From the NCBI RefSeq assembly GCF_004116625.1, contig NZ_NXIE01000001.1:1-64000 (forward strand): a stretch of DNA of 64,000 bases, given 5' to 3'. The position numbers and the translations under genes are program-made. The notes below the pieces were generated by a model. That model saw only the letters and a list, made by a program, of their open reading frames with translations. It ran no database searches and had not been told where the DNA came from. The DNA is from Halarcobacter mediterraneus (lineage in GTDB: Bacteria > Campylobacterota > Campylobacteria > Campylobacterales > Arcobacteraceae). This document shows positions 36,491 through 45,125 of this stretch, in pieces. How positions within the stretch are numbered: the first letter of the stretch is position 1; every line of letters begins with the position of its first letter.

Positions 36491-37234
36491 TTATTCCTTT
36501 ATTTCTTTTTCTCTTTTTTGATTATATGTATCTCTTAAAAATGGATATAAATCAATAGCATCTTTTGTTAAAGTTTCATATCTATTTGGATTTAAAGAGG
36601 TATCATTAATTACATTTGTAATTGATAAAATATATTTTTCTCTATCTTTAACTTTGAAAACCTTATCGTCATAAACATTTGATGTAGTTAAAGGATTAAC
36701 ATATCCATCAGCAAGTAAACCTATTGTATCTCTTAAATTAGAAGGTCCAAAAAATGGTAATACTAGATGAAAGCCTTCTCCTATACCGTAGTGTCCTAAT
36801 GTTTGTCCAAAGTCTTCTTTTTTTGCATAAAGTTGTAGCTCTTCTGAAGCAGGGTCCATAAAACCAGCTAATCCAAAAGTTGTATTAACTGCAAATCTTC
36901 CTAACTCTTGTAAGGCTGAATCAAATTTTAGTTGCAAAATATTGTTTACAAATCTAATAGGAAATGTTAAGTTATTAAAAAAATTTGAAATTCCAACTCT
37001 TGCTGTTTCAGGAACAACAATTGCATATCCTTTTGCAGTAGGTTCTAAAATATTTAAATAAAAAAAGTCATTAAAAGATGTCATTGCTCGATTATAACCA
37101 GATAAAGGGTCAAACTGTTTTTTTTCTTCAATGATAAATTCATTAGAAAAGTCATCATTAAAATTGTTTTCTTCTATCTCTTGAGCGAAACTGATATTTA
37201 GTATTATAAAAAAAAGAACAAATATTTTTTTCAT
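36491..37234 (-). CDS. mlaA: MlaA/VacJ-family outer-membrane lipid protein without lipobox
   Basis: MlaA removes phospholipid from the outer leaflet of the outer membrane and hands it to MlaC. The 247 residues have DPLSGYNRAMTSFNDFFYLN, the VacJ opening, then NFFNNLTFPIRFVNNILQ, FGLAGFMDPASE and DFGQTLGHYGIGEGFHLVLPFFGPSNLRD, which are strongly diagnostic. The N-terminus is a plain signal peptide (FVLFFIILNISFAQE) with no Cys at the cleavage site, unlike the lipoprotein MlaA of Escherichia coli. It heads the mlaA-mlaC-RND-LOG transcript. Confidence 0.92.
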   Translation of the reverse strand: MKKIFVLFFIILNISFAQEIEENNFNDDFSNEFIIEEKKQFDPLSGYNRAMTSFNDFFYLNILEPTAKGYAIVVPETARVGISNFFNNLTFPIRFVNNILQLKFDSALQELGRFAVNTTFGLAGFMDPASEELQLYAKKEDFGQTLGHYGIGEGFHLVLPFFGPSNLRDTIGLLADGYVNPLTTSNVYDDKVFKVKDREKYILSITNVINDTSLNPNRYETLTKDAIDLYPFLRDTYNQKREKEIKE

Positions 37235-37292
37235 TTTTAATTTTCCTTATTAATAAAAGCTATGATTATAGCTAAAAATTATATTCAAAAGC

Positions 37293-38141
37293 TTAATTAA
37301 AAAGATTATTATTCATTATTTCAATAAATTGTAAAGGATCTACAAGAATAGAATGAACTCTTATTGAAAAGTGAAGATGTGGTCCTGTGCTTCTTCCTGT
37401 ATTACCACTTAGTGCAATAACTTCACCTTGCTTTACAAAATCTCCAACTTTAAAGTTCATTTTACTTAAATGATAATAACAAGAGTAAATCCCTTGCCCA
37501 TGGTCAATGATTATAGAATTACCTGCATAAAATCTATTTTTTGCCAAAACAATTTTTCCATCATTTGTTGCTTTTATAGGTGTCCCTACAGAGGCCCTAA
37601 AGTCAGTACCACTATGATAGGATTTTAGTTTTCCATTATAAACTCTTTTTCTCCCAAAATCACTAGTGATTTTACTATTTAAAGGGTATATGAATTTTTT
37701 ATTTATATATGATAAATTTGTTTTTTTATTATATATATTCATCGCTTCTTGATATTCAATATTAGTTCTTTTTTTGTTTTTTTCATTTAATGTGACTTTT
37801 GAACTATCAACATTTATAACTTCACTTTTATATTTACCATCAATAACAGTAATAGGAATCCCTTTAAAAATCTTTTTGTTTTCTTTTATATAGGATATTA
37901 TTATTTTATAGTTTTTAAGTTTTTTATAGTAAGAGATAGGTACTATTGCATAATAAGTATCATCTTTTAATTTATTAAAATCTATATTGTGTTTATCTAA
38001 TGTTAATTTAGGCTCTGAAATATTTTTTTCTTTTAGTTTTATGAGTATAGTATTTGCATTTTCTACAGTCTTATTAAAAGTTAAAATAGTAGCCCCTAAA
38101 TAGAGGTTAATAAAAATTAATATTAAGCTTATCTTTTTCAT
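37293..38141 (-). CDS. M23-family zinc metallopeptidase (peptidoglycan endopeptidase)
   Basis: A 282-residue secreted protein with a signal peptide (KKISLILIFINLYLGATI). The N-terminal half is a beta-rich region. The C-terminal LytM domain has YHSGTDFRASVGTPIKA, giving the His and Asp zinc ligands, SCYYHLSKMNFKVGDFVKQG, and GRSTGPHLHFSIRVH, giving the HxH ligands. It likely cuts peptide cross-links in the wall, as the Csd/Pgp-type enzymes that shape related bacteria do. It is divergent from yebC. Confidence 0.9.
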   Translation of the reverse strand: MKKISLILIFINLYLGATILTFNKTVENANTILIKLKEKNISEPKLTLDKHNIDFNKLKDDTYYAIVPISYYKKLKNYKIIISYIKENKKIFKGIPITVIDGKYKSEVINVDSSKVTLNEKNKKRTNIEYQEAMNIYNKKTNLSYINKKFIYPLNSKITSDFGRKRVYNGKLKSYHSGTDFRASVGTPIKATNDGKIVLAKNRFYAGNSIIIDHGQGIYSCYYHLSKMNFKVGDFVKQGEVIALSGNTGRSTGPHLHFSIRVHSILVDPLQFIEIMNNNLFN

Positions 38142-38184
38142 AAAACTAATAATATCAAAAAAATATTATTATTCTCTTAGAGAA

Positions 38185-38208
38185 TTGTTATAACAAAAAG
38201 GATATAAT
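38185..38208 (+). promoter_or_regulatory. yebC promoter with 12-bp palindrome
   Basis: TTGTTATAACAA (38185-38196) is a perfect 12-base palindrome ending six bases before a consensus -10 TATAAT (38203-38208). A protein bound here would block the promoter. No binding protein is suggested by the sequence. Confidence 0.4.
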
Positions 38209-38248
38209 ACGCGAAAAATAAAGAATAATATTAAAAATGGAGTAATTT

Positions 38249-38956
38249 ATGGGTAGAGCCTTTGAATATCGAAAAGCAGCAAAAATGAAAAGATGGGGAA
38301 ATATGTCAAGGGTTTTCCCAAAACTAGCAAAAGCAATCGAAATTGCAGCAAAAGCTGGTGGTGGTGATCCAGAAATGAACCCAGCATTAAGAACAGCTAT
38401 TTTAAATGCAAAAGCACAAAATTTACCAAAAACAAATATTGAAGCAGCTATAAAAAGAGCAACAGGAAAAGATGCAAAAAATTATACGGATGTAAACTTT
38501 GAAGGAAAAGGTCCTCACGGAGTACTTGTATTTGTAGAATGTGCAACAGATAATAATACAAGAACTGTTGCAAATGTTAAAATGCATTTCAATAAAAATG
38601 GTGGACAAGTTGTTCCAACAGGTTCTTTAGAATTTATGTTTGATAGAAGAGCTATTTTTGAATTTGATAAGCCTGATATAGATTTGGAAGAATTAGAATT
38701 GGAATTAATTGATTCTGGGCTTGAAGAACTTGAAGAAGAAGATGGATTATGTATAGCACTTGCTGATTATACAGATTTTGGAAATATGAATACAAAGTTT
38801 GAAGAACTTGGAATTGAACTAAAAAAAGCAGAATTAAAAAGAATCTCTAACAATCCTCAAGTATTTACAGAAGAACAACAAGAAGAAATAGGTAAACTAC
38901 TTGAAAAACTTGAAGATGATGATGATGTTCAAGCAGTATTTACAAATATGGAATAA
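38249..38956 (+). CDS. yebC: YebC/PmpR family protein
   Basis: The 235 residues match the YebC family throughout: [34 protein letters not shown], then [32 protein letters not shown] and [27 protein letters not shown]. The family was named as transcriptional regulators, but recent work describes roles in translation of difficult (polyproline) stretches, like mitochondrial TACO1. The start has AATGGAGTAATTT upstream. A diguanylate cyclase gene follows after 17 bases. Confidence 0.95.
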   Translation: MGRAFEYRKAAKMKRWGNMSRVFPKLAKAIEIAAKAGGGDPEMNPALRTAILNAKAQNLPKTNIEAAIKRATGKDAKNYTDVNFEGKGPHGVLVFVECATDNNTRTVANVKMHFNKNGGQVVPTGSLEFMFDRRAIFEFDKPDIDLEELELELIDSGLEELEEEDGLCIALADYTDFGNMNTKFEELGIELKKAELKRISNNPQVFTEEQQEEIGKLLEKLEDDDDVQAVFTNME

Positions 38957-38973
38957 GTAAAAGATATTGGCAT

Positions 38974-40194
38974 TTGAAAAAGAAAACTATATCATATAAC
39001 AAGTTTATTACAAATACTATATTAATTTCAATAAGTGTAGTTGTTGTTTTATTTGTTATATATGGTACTTATATTCAATCAAGTAGTATTGAAAAAAGTA
39101 TTAGAAATGATGCAAAAGTTGTATCTAGTTTAGTTTTCCAAAATTTATACACTGTAATGAAAAATGGTGGTGACAAAGAAAATATTAATCAAATGATATT
39201 AGAGTTAGAAGAATCTATCCCTGATATTGAAATTAAGATTTTAAATCCAGATTCTTTACCAAAAGATTTTAAAGTAAATAGAGAGAATCTAAAAGTATCT
39301 ACTCATGTTAAAGATGGACAATATGTTGAATTAAAATCTTCGATATATTATAAGGAAGAGTGCTTATCTTGTCATCAAAAAGTTAAAATAGGTGATTTAG
39401 CAGCTGTGACTCAAATAGATTATCCTATTTTAAATTTAAAAATATCTCTTAAAGAAATAGTTTTATTAACTACTTTTTTATTTTTGATAACAATAACTGT
39501 ATTTTTTTCAATATGGTATATGTTATTAAAGAAATATTTCGTTCAACCTATAAATAGTTTAATTGAACAAATAAAAAAGATTACAAGCCATGAAGATTTA
39601 GAAAATAAAGTTTATATTGATACTTCTTTAAAAGAAGTAAAAGAATTAGAAAAAACTTTTAATGAACAAAATAAAAAGATTGTAGAATCATATAAAGATT
39701 TGGAATATATTAGTAATACAGATTCTTTAACTAAAGTTTTAAATAGAAAACGTTTTGATGAATATTCAGAAATGCTTTCTAAAACTTGTAAAAGATACAA
39801 TAAAATCTTTTCTTTAATGTTAGTAGACCTTAATGGCTTTAAACTTATAAATGATACTTATGGTCATCATATTGGAGATGAAATTTTAGTTTTATTTTCT
39901 ACTCTTGTTAAAAGTACAATAAGAGAAACTGACCAGTTTTTTCGTACAGGGGGAGACGAGTTTATAATTTTATTTCCTAACACAGAAATAGAAAATATTC
40001 AAATTATTATAGATAAAATCAATGATAAATTTGAAGAAACACCTTATAGTAAAAAAGATTTAAAAATAATAATTAGTGCTTCTTTTGGTGTTTCTCAATT
40101 TGGTATAGATGGAGTTGATATTGACCAATTAAAGGCAGTAGCTGATGAAAGAATGTATAAAGATAAACAAAAAAACAAACAAAAAAGAAGTTAA
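38974..40194 (+). CDS. Membrane diguanylate cyclase with periplasmic c-type haem motif
   Basis: A 406-residue protein. A membrane helix (about 12-30) is followed by a periplasmic domain containing YYKEECLSCHQKVKIGDLAAV, a CxxCH haem-attachment motif in a Cache/PAS-like context, then a second helix (about 165-187) and a HAMP-like linker. The GGDEF domain has LMLVDLNGFKLINDTYGHHIGDE and an intact FRTGGDEFIIL. RETD lies five residues before GGDEF, the position of the product-inhibition I-site. It would make c-di-GMP in response to redox or gas signals. It starts with TTG; its stop overlaps the convergent thioesterase. Confidence 0.88.
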   Translation: MKKKTISYNKFITNTILISISVVVVLFVIYGTYIQSSSIEKSIRNDAKVVSSLVFQNLYTVMKNGGDKENINQMILELEESIPDIEIKILNPDSLPKDFKVNRENLKVSTHVKDGQYVELKSSIYYKEECLSCHQKVKIGDLAAVTQIDYPILNLKISLKEIVLLTTFLFLITITVFFSIWYMLLKKYFVQPINSLIEQIKKITSHEDLENKVYIDTSLKEVKELEKTFNEQNKKIVESYKDLEYISNTDSLTKVLNRKRFDEYSEMLSKTCKRYNKIFSLMLVDLNGFKLINDTYGHHIGDEILVLFSTLVKSTIRETDQFFRTGGDEFIILFPNTEIENIQIIIDKINDKFEETPYSKKDLKIIISASFGVSQFGIDGVDIDQLKAVADERMYKDKQKNKQKRS

Positions 40195-40634
40195 ATTTTT
40201 ATAACATAAATTCCTTCAAAGTCTACACATACGGTTTCCTTCTCAATAATTTGAGATTTAATTCTAATAGAGGCACTTTTTTTTAGTTCTAGTTTTTCTT
40301 TTAATTTATAAATTTCTTTTTCATCTGGTAAAGTTGTTATACAAGTAAAATCTTTTGTTACAGGTGCTCTATAAGATATATTACTTTTTATAATTGCTAT
40401 CATGCTATTTTCTAGACCTACTATCTCTTTAACTTTAAGATAACATACGCTCCAAGCTGATATTGTAACAATAGTACTTAAACTTCCTGCAAAACCAGTT
40501 AGCTTATCATTTATGTTTGGTTTTAATGGTGCACTTGTAATCAAATGTTTTTTTGTAATTTTATTAATTTTAAGTTGCATAAATTTTGTTAGTGGTATTT
40601 CATCATGTAATTTATTTTCAAGTTCAACAAGCAT
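40191..40634 (-). CDS. YiiD-C-terminal-type hot-dog thioesterase
   Basis: A 147-residue hot-dog-fold protein of the YiiD_C (bacteroid thioesterase-like) type, with LHDEIPLTKFMQLKINKI, then LKPNINDKLTGFAGSLSTIVTISAW, where Asn, Gly and Ser occupy the usual catalytic region. The substrate is probably an acyl-CoA or acyl-ACP. I chose the ATG at 40632-40634 (MLVELENK) since AAAGGA lies just upstream; an upstream ATG at 40676 lacks this. It is divergent from acnB, and their shared region carries four TGTACA sites. Confidence 0.8.
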   Translation of the reverse strand: MLVELENKLHDEIPLTKFMQLKINKITKKHLITSAPLKPNINDKLTGFAGSLSTIVTISAWSVCYLKVKEIVGLENSMIAIIKSNISYRAPVTKDFTCITTLPDEKEIYKLKEKLELKKSASIRIKSQIIEKETVCVDFEGIYVIKI

Positions 40635-40669
40635 AAAAAATCCTTTATTTTTTTTATATAAAAAAATTA

Positions 40670-40705
40670 TGTACAAAGTTTAAATTTATGTACAATTATT
40701 GTACA
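40670..40705. promoter_or_regulatory. Three TGTACA palindromes upstream of the thioesterase
   Basis: TGTACA occurs at 40670-40675, 40689-40694 and 40700-40705, each flanked by A/T of the form (A/T)TTGTACAA. With the fourth copy at 40869 they lie in the region shared by divergent thioesterase and acnB. They begin 36 bases upstream of the thioesterase start, so they probably overlap its promoter. Confidence 0.5.
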
Positions 40706-40865
40706 AAGACAAAACTTTATGATGAGGGTCTTTTTCTATTTTTTATATATACATTATTATAGCAAAACTATAAAAAACTTAACTTTTTTAGGAAAAAACA
40801 AGAGATATTTATTACTTTTAGTAACTTTTAATCTTAGAATAAAAAATTGTCTAATGATTTACAAA

Positions 40866-40907
40866 AATTGTACAATTAACTAAATAAACATTGTGGTATA
40901 CTATAAT
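40866..40907 (+). promoter_or_regulatory. acnB promoter with AATTGTACAATT operator
   Basis: AATTGTACAATT (40866-40877) is a perfect 12-base palindrome around the fourth TGTACA. It lies about 35-48 bases upstream of the start predicted from the -10 TATAAT at 40902-40907, so a bound protein would cover the -35 region. Ribosome site AGGAG follows at 40920-40924. Confidence 0.55.
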
Positions 40908-40930
40908 AACAAATTTAATAGGAGATGTAG

Positions 40931-43510
40931 ATGAGTTTATTAGCTACTTATAAAGCACATACAGAGGAAAGATTAAACGAAGGTGGATTACCACCATTAG
41001 CATTAACTGCTGAAGAAACTGCTGAGCTTGTAGAATTACTAAAAGCTAACCCAGTTGAGGAAGCGGAATATTGCTTAGAATTATTTAAGAATAAAATTAA
41101 CCCAGGTGTTGATGATGCAGCATATGTAAAAGCAGCATTTTTAAATGACATCGTACAAGGTAAAGTTGCATGTTCAGTTATCTCTAAAATAGAAGCAATT
41201 GAAATTTTAGGAACAATGATGGGTGGATTTAATGTTTCTCCATTAATCGAAGCATTAAAAGTTGAAGAAGTTGCAGAGGCAGCTGCTACACAATTAAAAA
41301 ATACAATCTTAGTATATGATGCATTTAATGATGTAAAAGACTTAATGGATGCTGGAAATGCAAAAGCTAAAGAAGTTATTGAATCTTGGGCAAATGCAGA
41401 GTGGTTTACAAATAAACCAGCATTAGAAGAAGAAATTAAATTAACTGTTTACAAAATTCCAGGTGAAACAAATACAGATGATTTATCTCCTGCAACTGTT
41501 GCATTTACAAGACCTGATATCCCATTACACGCAACTGCAATGTTGCAATCAAGAATGGAAAAACCATTAGAAAAAATGGAAGAATTAAGACAAAAAGGTA
41601 ATCCTTTAGCATATGTTGGTGATGTTGTTGGTACTGGTTCTTCAAGAAAATCAGGTATTAACTCTGTTCAATGGCATATGGGTAGAGATATTCCAGGTGT
41701 TCCAAATAAAAGAACTGGTGGTGTTGTAATTGGTTCTATTATTGCTCCAATTTTCTTCAATACTGCAGAAGATTCAGGATGTTTACCAATTGAAGCTCCA
41801 GTTGATGAGTTAGAAACTGGTGATGAAATTATTGTTAAGCCTTACGCTGGGCAAATTACTAAAAATGGTGAAGTAGTTTCTGAATTTAAATTAGCTCCAA
41901 ATACTATGACTGATGAAATGAGAGCAGGTGGTAGAATTCCTTTAATTATTGGTAAAGGTCTTACTGCAAAAGCAAGAGAAGTATTAGGATTAGGAGCTTC
42001 AGATATGTTCTTAGCTCCTGAGCAACCAGCTGATTCTGGAAAAGGTTTTTCTCAAGCACAAAAAATGGTTGGTAGAGCTTGTGGTATTGAAGGTGTTAGA
42101 CCAGGTATGTATGTTGAACCAATCGCAACTACTGTTGGATCACAAGATACAACTGGACCAATGACAAGAGATGAGATTAAAGAACTTGCGGCATTATCAT
42201 TTGGTGCTGATATGGTTATGCAATCATTTTGTCATACAGCAGCTTATCCAAAACCAGCAGATATCAAATTAAGACATACTTTACCTGATTTCATTAATTC
42301 AAGAGGTGGTGTTACACTTAAGCCAGGTGATGGTGTTATTCACTCTTGGTTAAATAGATTATGCTTACCAGATACAGTTGGTACTGGTGGAGATTCACAT
42401 ACAAGATTCCCAATTGGTATTTCATTCCCAGCTGGTTCTGGTCTTATTGCATTTGCAGGTGTTACTGGTATGATGCCATTAACTATGCCAGAATCTGTAT
42501 TAGTTAAATTCAAAGGTGAAATGCAACCAGGAATTACTTTAAGAGATTTAGTTAATGCTATTCCTTATCAAGCAATTCAAGATGGATTATTAACTGTTCC
42601 TAAGAAAAATAAAAAGAATGTATTTGCGGGTACAATTATTGAAATTCAAGGTTTACCACAACTTAAAGTTGAGCAAGCATTTGAATTATCAGATGCAGCA
42701 GCAGAGAGATCAGCAGCAGCTTGCTCTGTTCAATTAGATAAAGAACCAATTATTGAATACTTATCTTCAAATATTGCATTAATTGAAAAAATGATTGAAG
42801 AAGGTTATGAAGATTCTAGAACTCTTCAAAGAAGAGCAGATAAAATGAAAGAATGGTTAGCTAACCCAGAATTAATTCAACCAGATGCTGATGCAGAATA
42901 TAAAGCAGTAATTGAAATTGATTTAAATGAGATTAAAGAGCCAATTTTAGCTTGTCCAAATGATCCAGATGATGTTGATACTTTATCTAACATTTTAGCA
43001 GATTCAAATAGACCAACTGAAAAAATTGATGAAGTATTTGTTGGTTCTTGTATGACTAATATTGGACTATTTAGAGCACTTGGTGAAGTTCTTAAAGGTG
43101 AGGGTGAAGTTCCAGCTAAATTATGGGTTGCTCCTCCAACAAAAATGGATGAAGCTCAATTAACAGAAGAAGGATATTATGCAATTTTTGCAGGAGCTGG
43201 TGCAAGATTAGAAATGCCAGGTTGTTCTTTATGTATGGGTAACCAAGCACAAGTATCTGAAGGTTCTGTTGTATTCTCAACAAGTACAAGAAACTTTGAT
43301 AATAGACTTGGTAAAAACTCAAAAGTTTATTTAGGTTCTGCAGAAATGGCAGCAGTATCTGCACTTCTTGGAAGACTTCCAACTGTAGAAGAGTATATGA
43401 AAATCGTACCTAATAAAATTACTGAGAAAAACAAAGATGGAGTTTATAAATACTTAAACTTCCACCAAGTAACTCCTGAACAATTAACTGGATTAATGAC
43501 ATCTAGATAA
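40931..43510 (+). CDS. acnB: Aconitate hydratase B / 2-methylisocitrate dehydratase
   Basis: 4Fe-4S enzyme of the TCA cycle that isomerises citrate to isocitrate; also the main aconitase of this phylum. The 859 residues show the AcnB layout: an N-terminal HEAT-like domain ([25 protein letters not shown]), the swivel domain ([17 protein letters not shown]), then the Fe-S domains with [34 protein letters not shown] and [12 protein letters not shown] carrying cluster Cys. GGAGATGTAG precedes the ATG. The promoter carries TGTACA palindromes. Confidence 0.97.
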   Translation: MSLLATYKAHTEERLNEGGLPPLALTAEETAELVELLKANPVEEAEYCLELFKNKINPGVDDAAYVKAAFLNDIVQGKVACSVISKIEAIEILGTMMGGFNVSPLIEALKVEEVAEAAATQLKNTILVYDAFNDVKDLMDAGNAKAKEVIESWANAEWFTNKPALEEEIKLTVYKIPGETNTDDLSPATVAFTRPDIPLHATAMLQSRMEKPLEKMEELRQKGNPLAYVGDVVGTGSSRKSGINSVQWHMGRDIPGVPNKRTGGVVIGSIIAPIFFNTAEDSGCLPIEAPVDELETGDEIIVKPYAGQITKNGEVVSEFKLAPNTMTDEMRAGGRIPLIIGKGLTAKAREVLGLGASDMFLAPEQPADSGKGFSQAQKMVGRACGIEGVRPGMYVEPIATTVGSQDTTGPMTRDEIKELAALSFGADMVMQSFCHTAAYPKPADIKLRHTLPDFINSRGGVTLKPGDGVIHSWLNRLCLPDTVGTGGDSHTRFPIGISFPAGSGLIAFAGVTGMMPLTMPESVLVKFKGEMQPGITLRDLVNAIPYQAIQDGLLTVPKKNKKNVFAGTIIEIQGLPQLKVEQAFELSDAAAERSAAACSVQLDKEPIIEYLSSNIALIEKMIEEGYEDSRTLQRRADKMKEWLANPELIQPDADAEYKAVIEIDLNEIKEPILACPNDPDDVDTLSNILADSNRPTEKIDEVFVGSCMTNIGLFRALGEVLKGEGEVPAKLWVAPPTKMDEAQLTEEGYYAIFAGAGARLEMPGCSLCMGNQAQVSEGSVVFSTSTRNFDNRLGKNSKVYLGSAEMAAVSALLGRLPTVEEYMKIVPNKITEKNKDGVYKYLNFHQVTPEQLTGLMTSR

Positions 43511-43521
43511 TAATTAAAATA

Positions 43522-43557
43522 AAAGAATAAAGAGTTTTCTCTTTATTCTTTATTTAT
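43522..43557 (+). terminator. acnB terminator
   Basis: AAAGAATAAAGAG (43522-43534) pairs perfectly with CTCTTTATTCTTT (43539-43551) around TTTT, followed by ATTTATT. A clear factor-independent terminator. Confidence 0.75.
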
Positions 43558-43573
43558 TAAACTCTCTTCTCTT

Positions 43574-43585
43574 ATGAATATTCAT
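43574..43585. promoter_or_regulatory. Palindromic operator ATGAATATTCAT at the tetR promoter
   Basis: A perfect 12-base palindrome lies just upstream of two overlapping TATAAT -10 elements (43600-43605 and 43608-43613), so it covers their -35 region. The same element recurs before both downstream hydrogenase operons, making this TetR-family regulator its probable ligand and suggesting autoregulation. Confidence 0.65.
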
Positions 43586-43642
43586 TTACTATTAACAAAT
43601 ATAATAATATAATAAAAACTACCATTTTAATTAAGGAAAGAC

Positions 43643-44233
43643 GTGTCGTCAAAAGAAGAAAAGAAAAATTCAATTATTGAAAATGCATTAAAACTTTTTT
43701 CTAAAAAAGGTTTTTATAATACAACAATACCTGATATTGCAAAAGCTATGAGTATGAGTGTTGGAAATATGTATAATTATTTTAAATCAAAAGAAGAACT
43801 TGCAAAATTTGCTATTAAGTATTCAACTAATATTTTGGCAACTGATTTGAAAAAAATAAATGAAATGGATGCATCTTCAAAAGAAAAAATATTTTTATTT
43901 ACTAAAAAATATTTAGAGAATGTTCAAAAATCTCCTGAAATTATTGAATATTTTTTAAGAGTATATTTATCAAATAGAGAAGTTTTTCAAGAAGGATGTG
44001 AAGGTTTTTTATGTGTAAGTGAATTTGTAACAGAAGTTATGATTTTACTTGATGAGGGAGCTGCTAAAAAAGAGTTTAGACAACAAGATTTCTTTCCTGC
44101 TTTTGCAATGATTATGGGAGCATTAGGTGGTTTTGCTTTTCTTTCTGGAGAGCAAGTTCTTGATAAAGATATAATAAGCTATTCAGATGATGTGGCAGAA
44201 AATATCTATAGAGCATTAAAGTATGAAAAATAA
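43643..44233 (+). CDS. TetR/AcrR-family transcriptional regulator of the hydrogenase island
   Basis: A 196-residue repressor-type regulator. The N-terminal helix-turn-helix reads SIIENALKLFSKKGFYNTTIPDIAKA, then MSMSVGNMYNYFKSKEELAKFA, typical of the family. The C-terminal half is the helical ligand/dimer domain and contains CEGFLC at about residues 111-116, which might sense redox or metals. The GTG start has AAGGAAAG upstream. Its last 11 bases overlap the start of the hydrogenase small-subunit gene, so the regulator and the sensory hydrogenase are made together. Matching palindromes lie before its own gene and both hydrogenase operons. Regulation of those operons is inferred. Confidence 0.88.
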   Translation: MSSKEEKKNSIIENALKLFSKKGFYNTTIPDIAKAMSMSVGNMYNYFKSKEELAKFAIKYSTNILATDLKKINEMDASSKEKIFLFTKKYLENVQKSPEIIEYFLRVYLSNREVFQEGCEGFLCVSEFVTEVMILLDEGAAKKEFRQQDFFPAFAMIMGALGGFAFLSGEQVLDKDIISYSDDVAENIYRALKYEK

Positions 44234-45125
44234 TGAAAGGAATAAACCAAAAATAGTTTGGCTTCAAGCTATAACTTGTAATGGAAATACTCACTCATTT
44301 TTAAGTGCAAATGTAAATAGATTAAAACTATTTTTAAATAGTTTTGATTTGATCTATCACCCTTCTTTAACTACTGATATTTTACTAGATGATTTACTAA
44401 AAAAAGATGAAGAAATTGATTTTTTACTTGTAGAGGGTGCAATAAGTTCAAATAAAGAGTTTTTTCAACTATCAAATCAAACTACAAATGAAATTTTAAA
44501 AAAGCTTGTTTTAAAGTCAAAATATTTAATAGCTGTTGGTTCTTGTGCTTCTTATGGTGGAGTACATAAAAAGTTTGAGCAAAACAATAATATTTTGGGT
44601 TTACAAGAAGCTTTATTTGAACATGATACTTCAACTTTAAAACATCCAATCGTTAATCTTACTGGTTGTCCTGTTCATCCAGAGTGGATATTTCAAACAC
44701 TATTTTCTCTTAAAGAATATAAGCAAATAGCTTTAGATGAAAAAGGAAGACCAAAAGAGATTTATTCTTATTTAGCCCATCACGGTTGTACAAGAAATGA
44801 GTATTTTGAGTGGAAAGTAGAAGCTAATTCTTTCGGATTAAAAGAAGGCTGTCTTTTTTACGAACAAGGTTGTCGTGGTCCAATGACTCACTCAAACTGT
44901 AATAAAATTCTTTGGAATGATGTAAATAGTAAAACAAGAGCAGGAATGCCCTGTATTGGCTGTACAGAGTTTGATTTTCCTAGAAATAATATGCTTGAAA
45001 CAAAAAAGAATATTGGTATTCCAGATGAAGTTCCTTTAGGTGTTAGTAAAAGAGCTTATTTATCTATTGCTGGAGTAGCTAAAACTTTTAAAATAGATAG
45101 ATTAAATGAAAAGATTATTAAATGA
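44223..45125 (+). CDS. hupU: Cytoplasmic (sensory-type) NiFe hydrogenase small subunit
   Basis: The 300 residues carry the Fe-S electron relay of a NiFe hydrogenase but lack a Tat signal and a membrane tail, so the protein stays in the cytoplasm. The proximal site reads AITCNGNTHSF (Cys19, Asn22), the C-x-x-N form I know from group 2 (HupS/HupU) enzymes, with GSCASYGG and TGCPVHPEW as the other ligands. Distal and medial ligands are AHHGCTRN, EGCLFYEQGCRGP, SNC and CIGC. It overlaps tetR by 11 bases and the large-subunit gene by four (ATGA). By context and the large-subunit features, it is best called HupU-like; a group 2 catalytic enzyme is the alternative. Confidence 0.85.
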   Translation: MKNNERNKPKIVWLQAITCNGNTHSFLSANVNRLKLFLNSFDLIYHPSLTTDILLDDLLKKDEEIDFLLVEGAISSNKEFFQLSNQTTNEILKKLVLKSKYLIAVGSCASYGGVHKKFEQNNNILGLQEALFEHDTSTLKHPIVNLTGCPVHPEWIFQTLFSLKEYKQIALDEKGRPKEIYSYLAHHGCTRNEYFEWKVEANSFGLKEGCLFYEQGCRGPMTHSNCNKILWNDVNSKTRAGMPCIGCTEFDFPRNNMLETKKNIGIPDEVPLGVSKRAYLSIAGVAKTFKIDRLNEKIIK

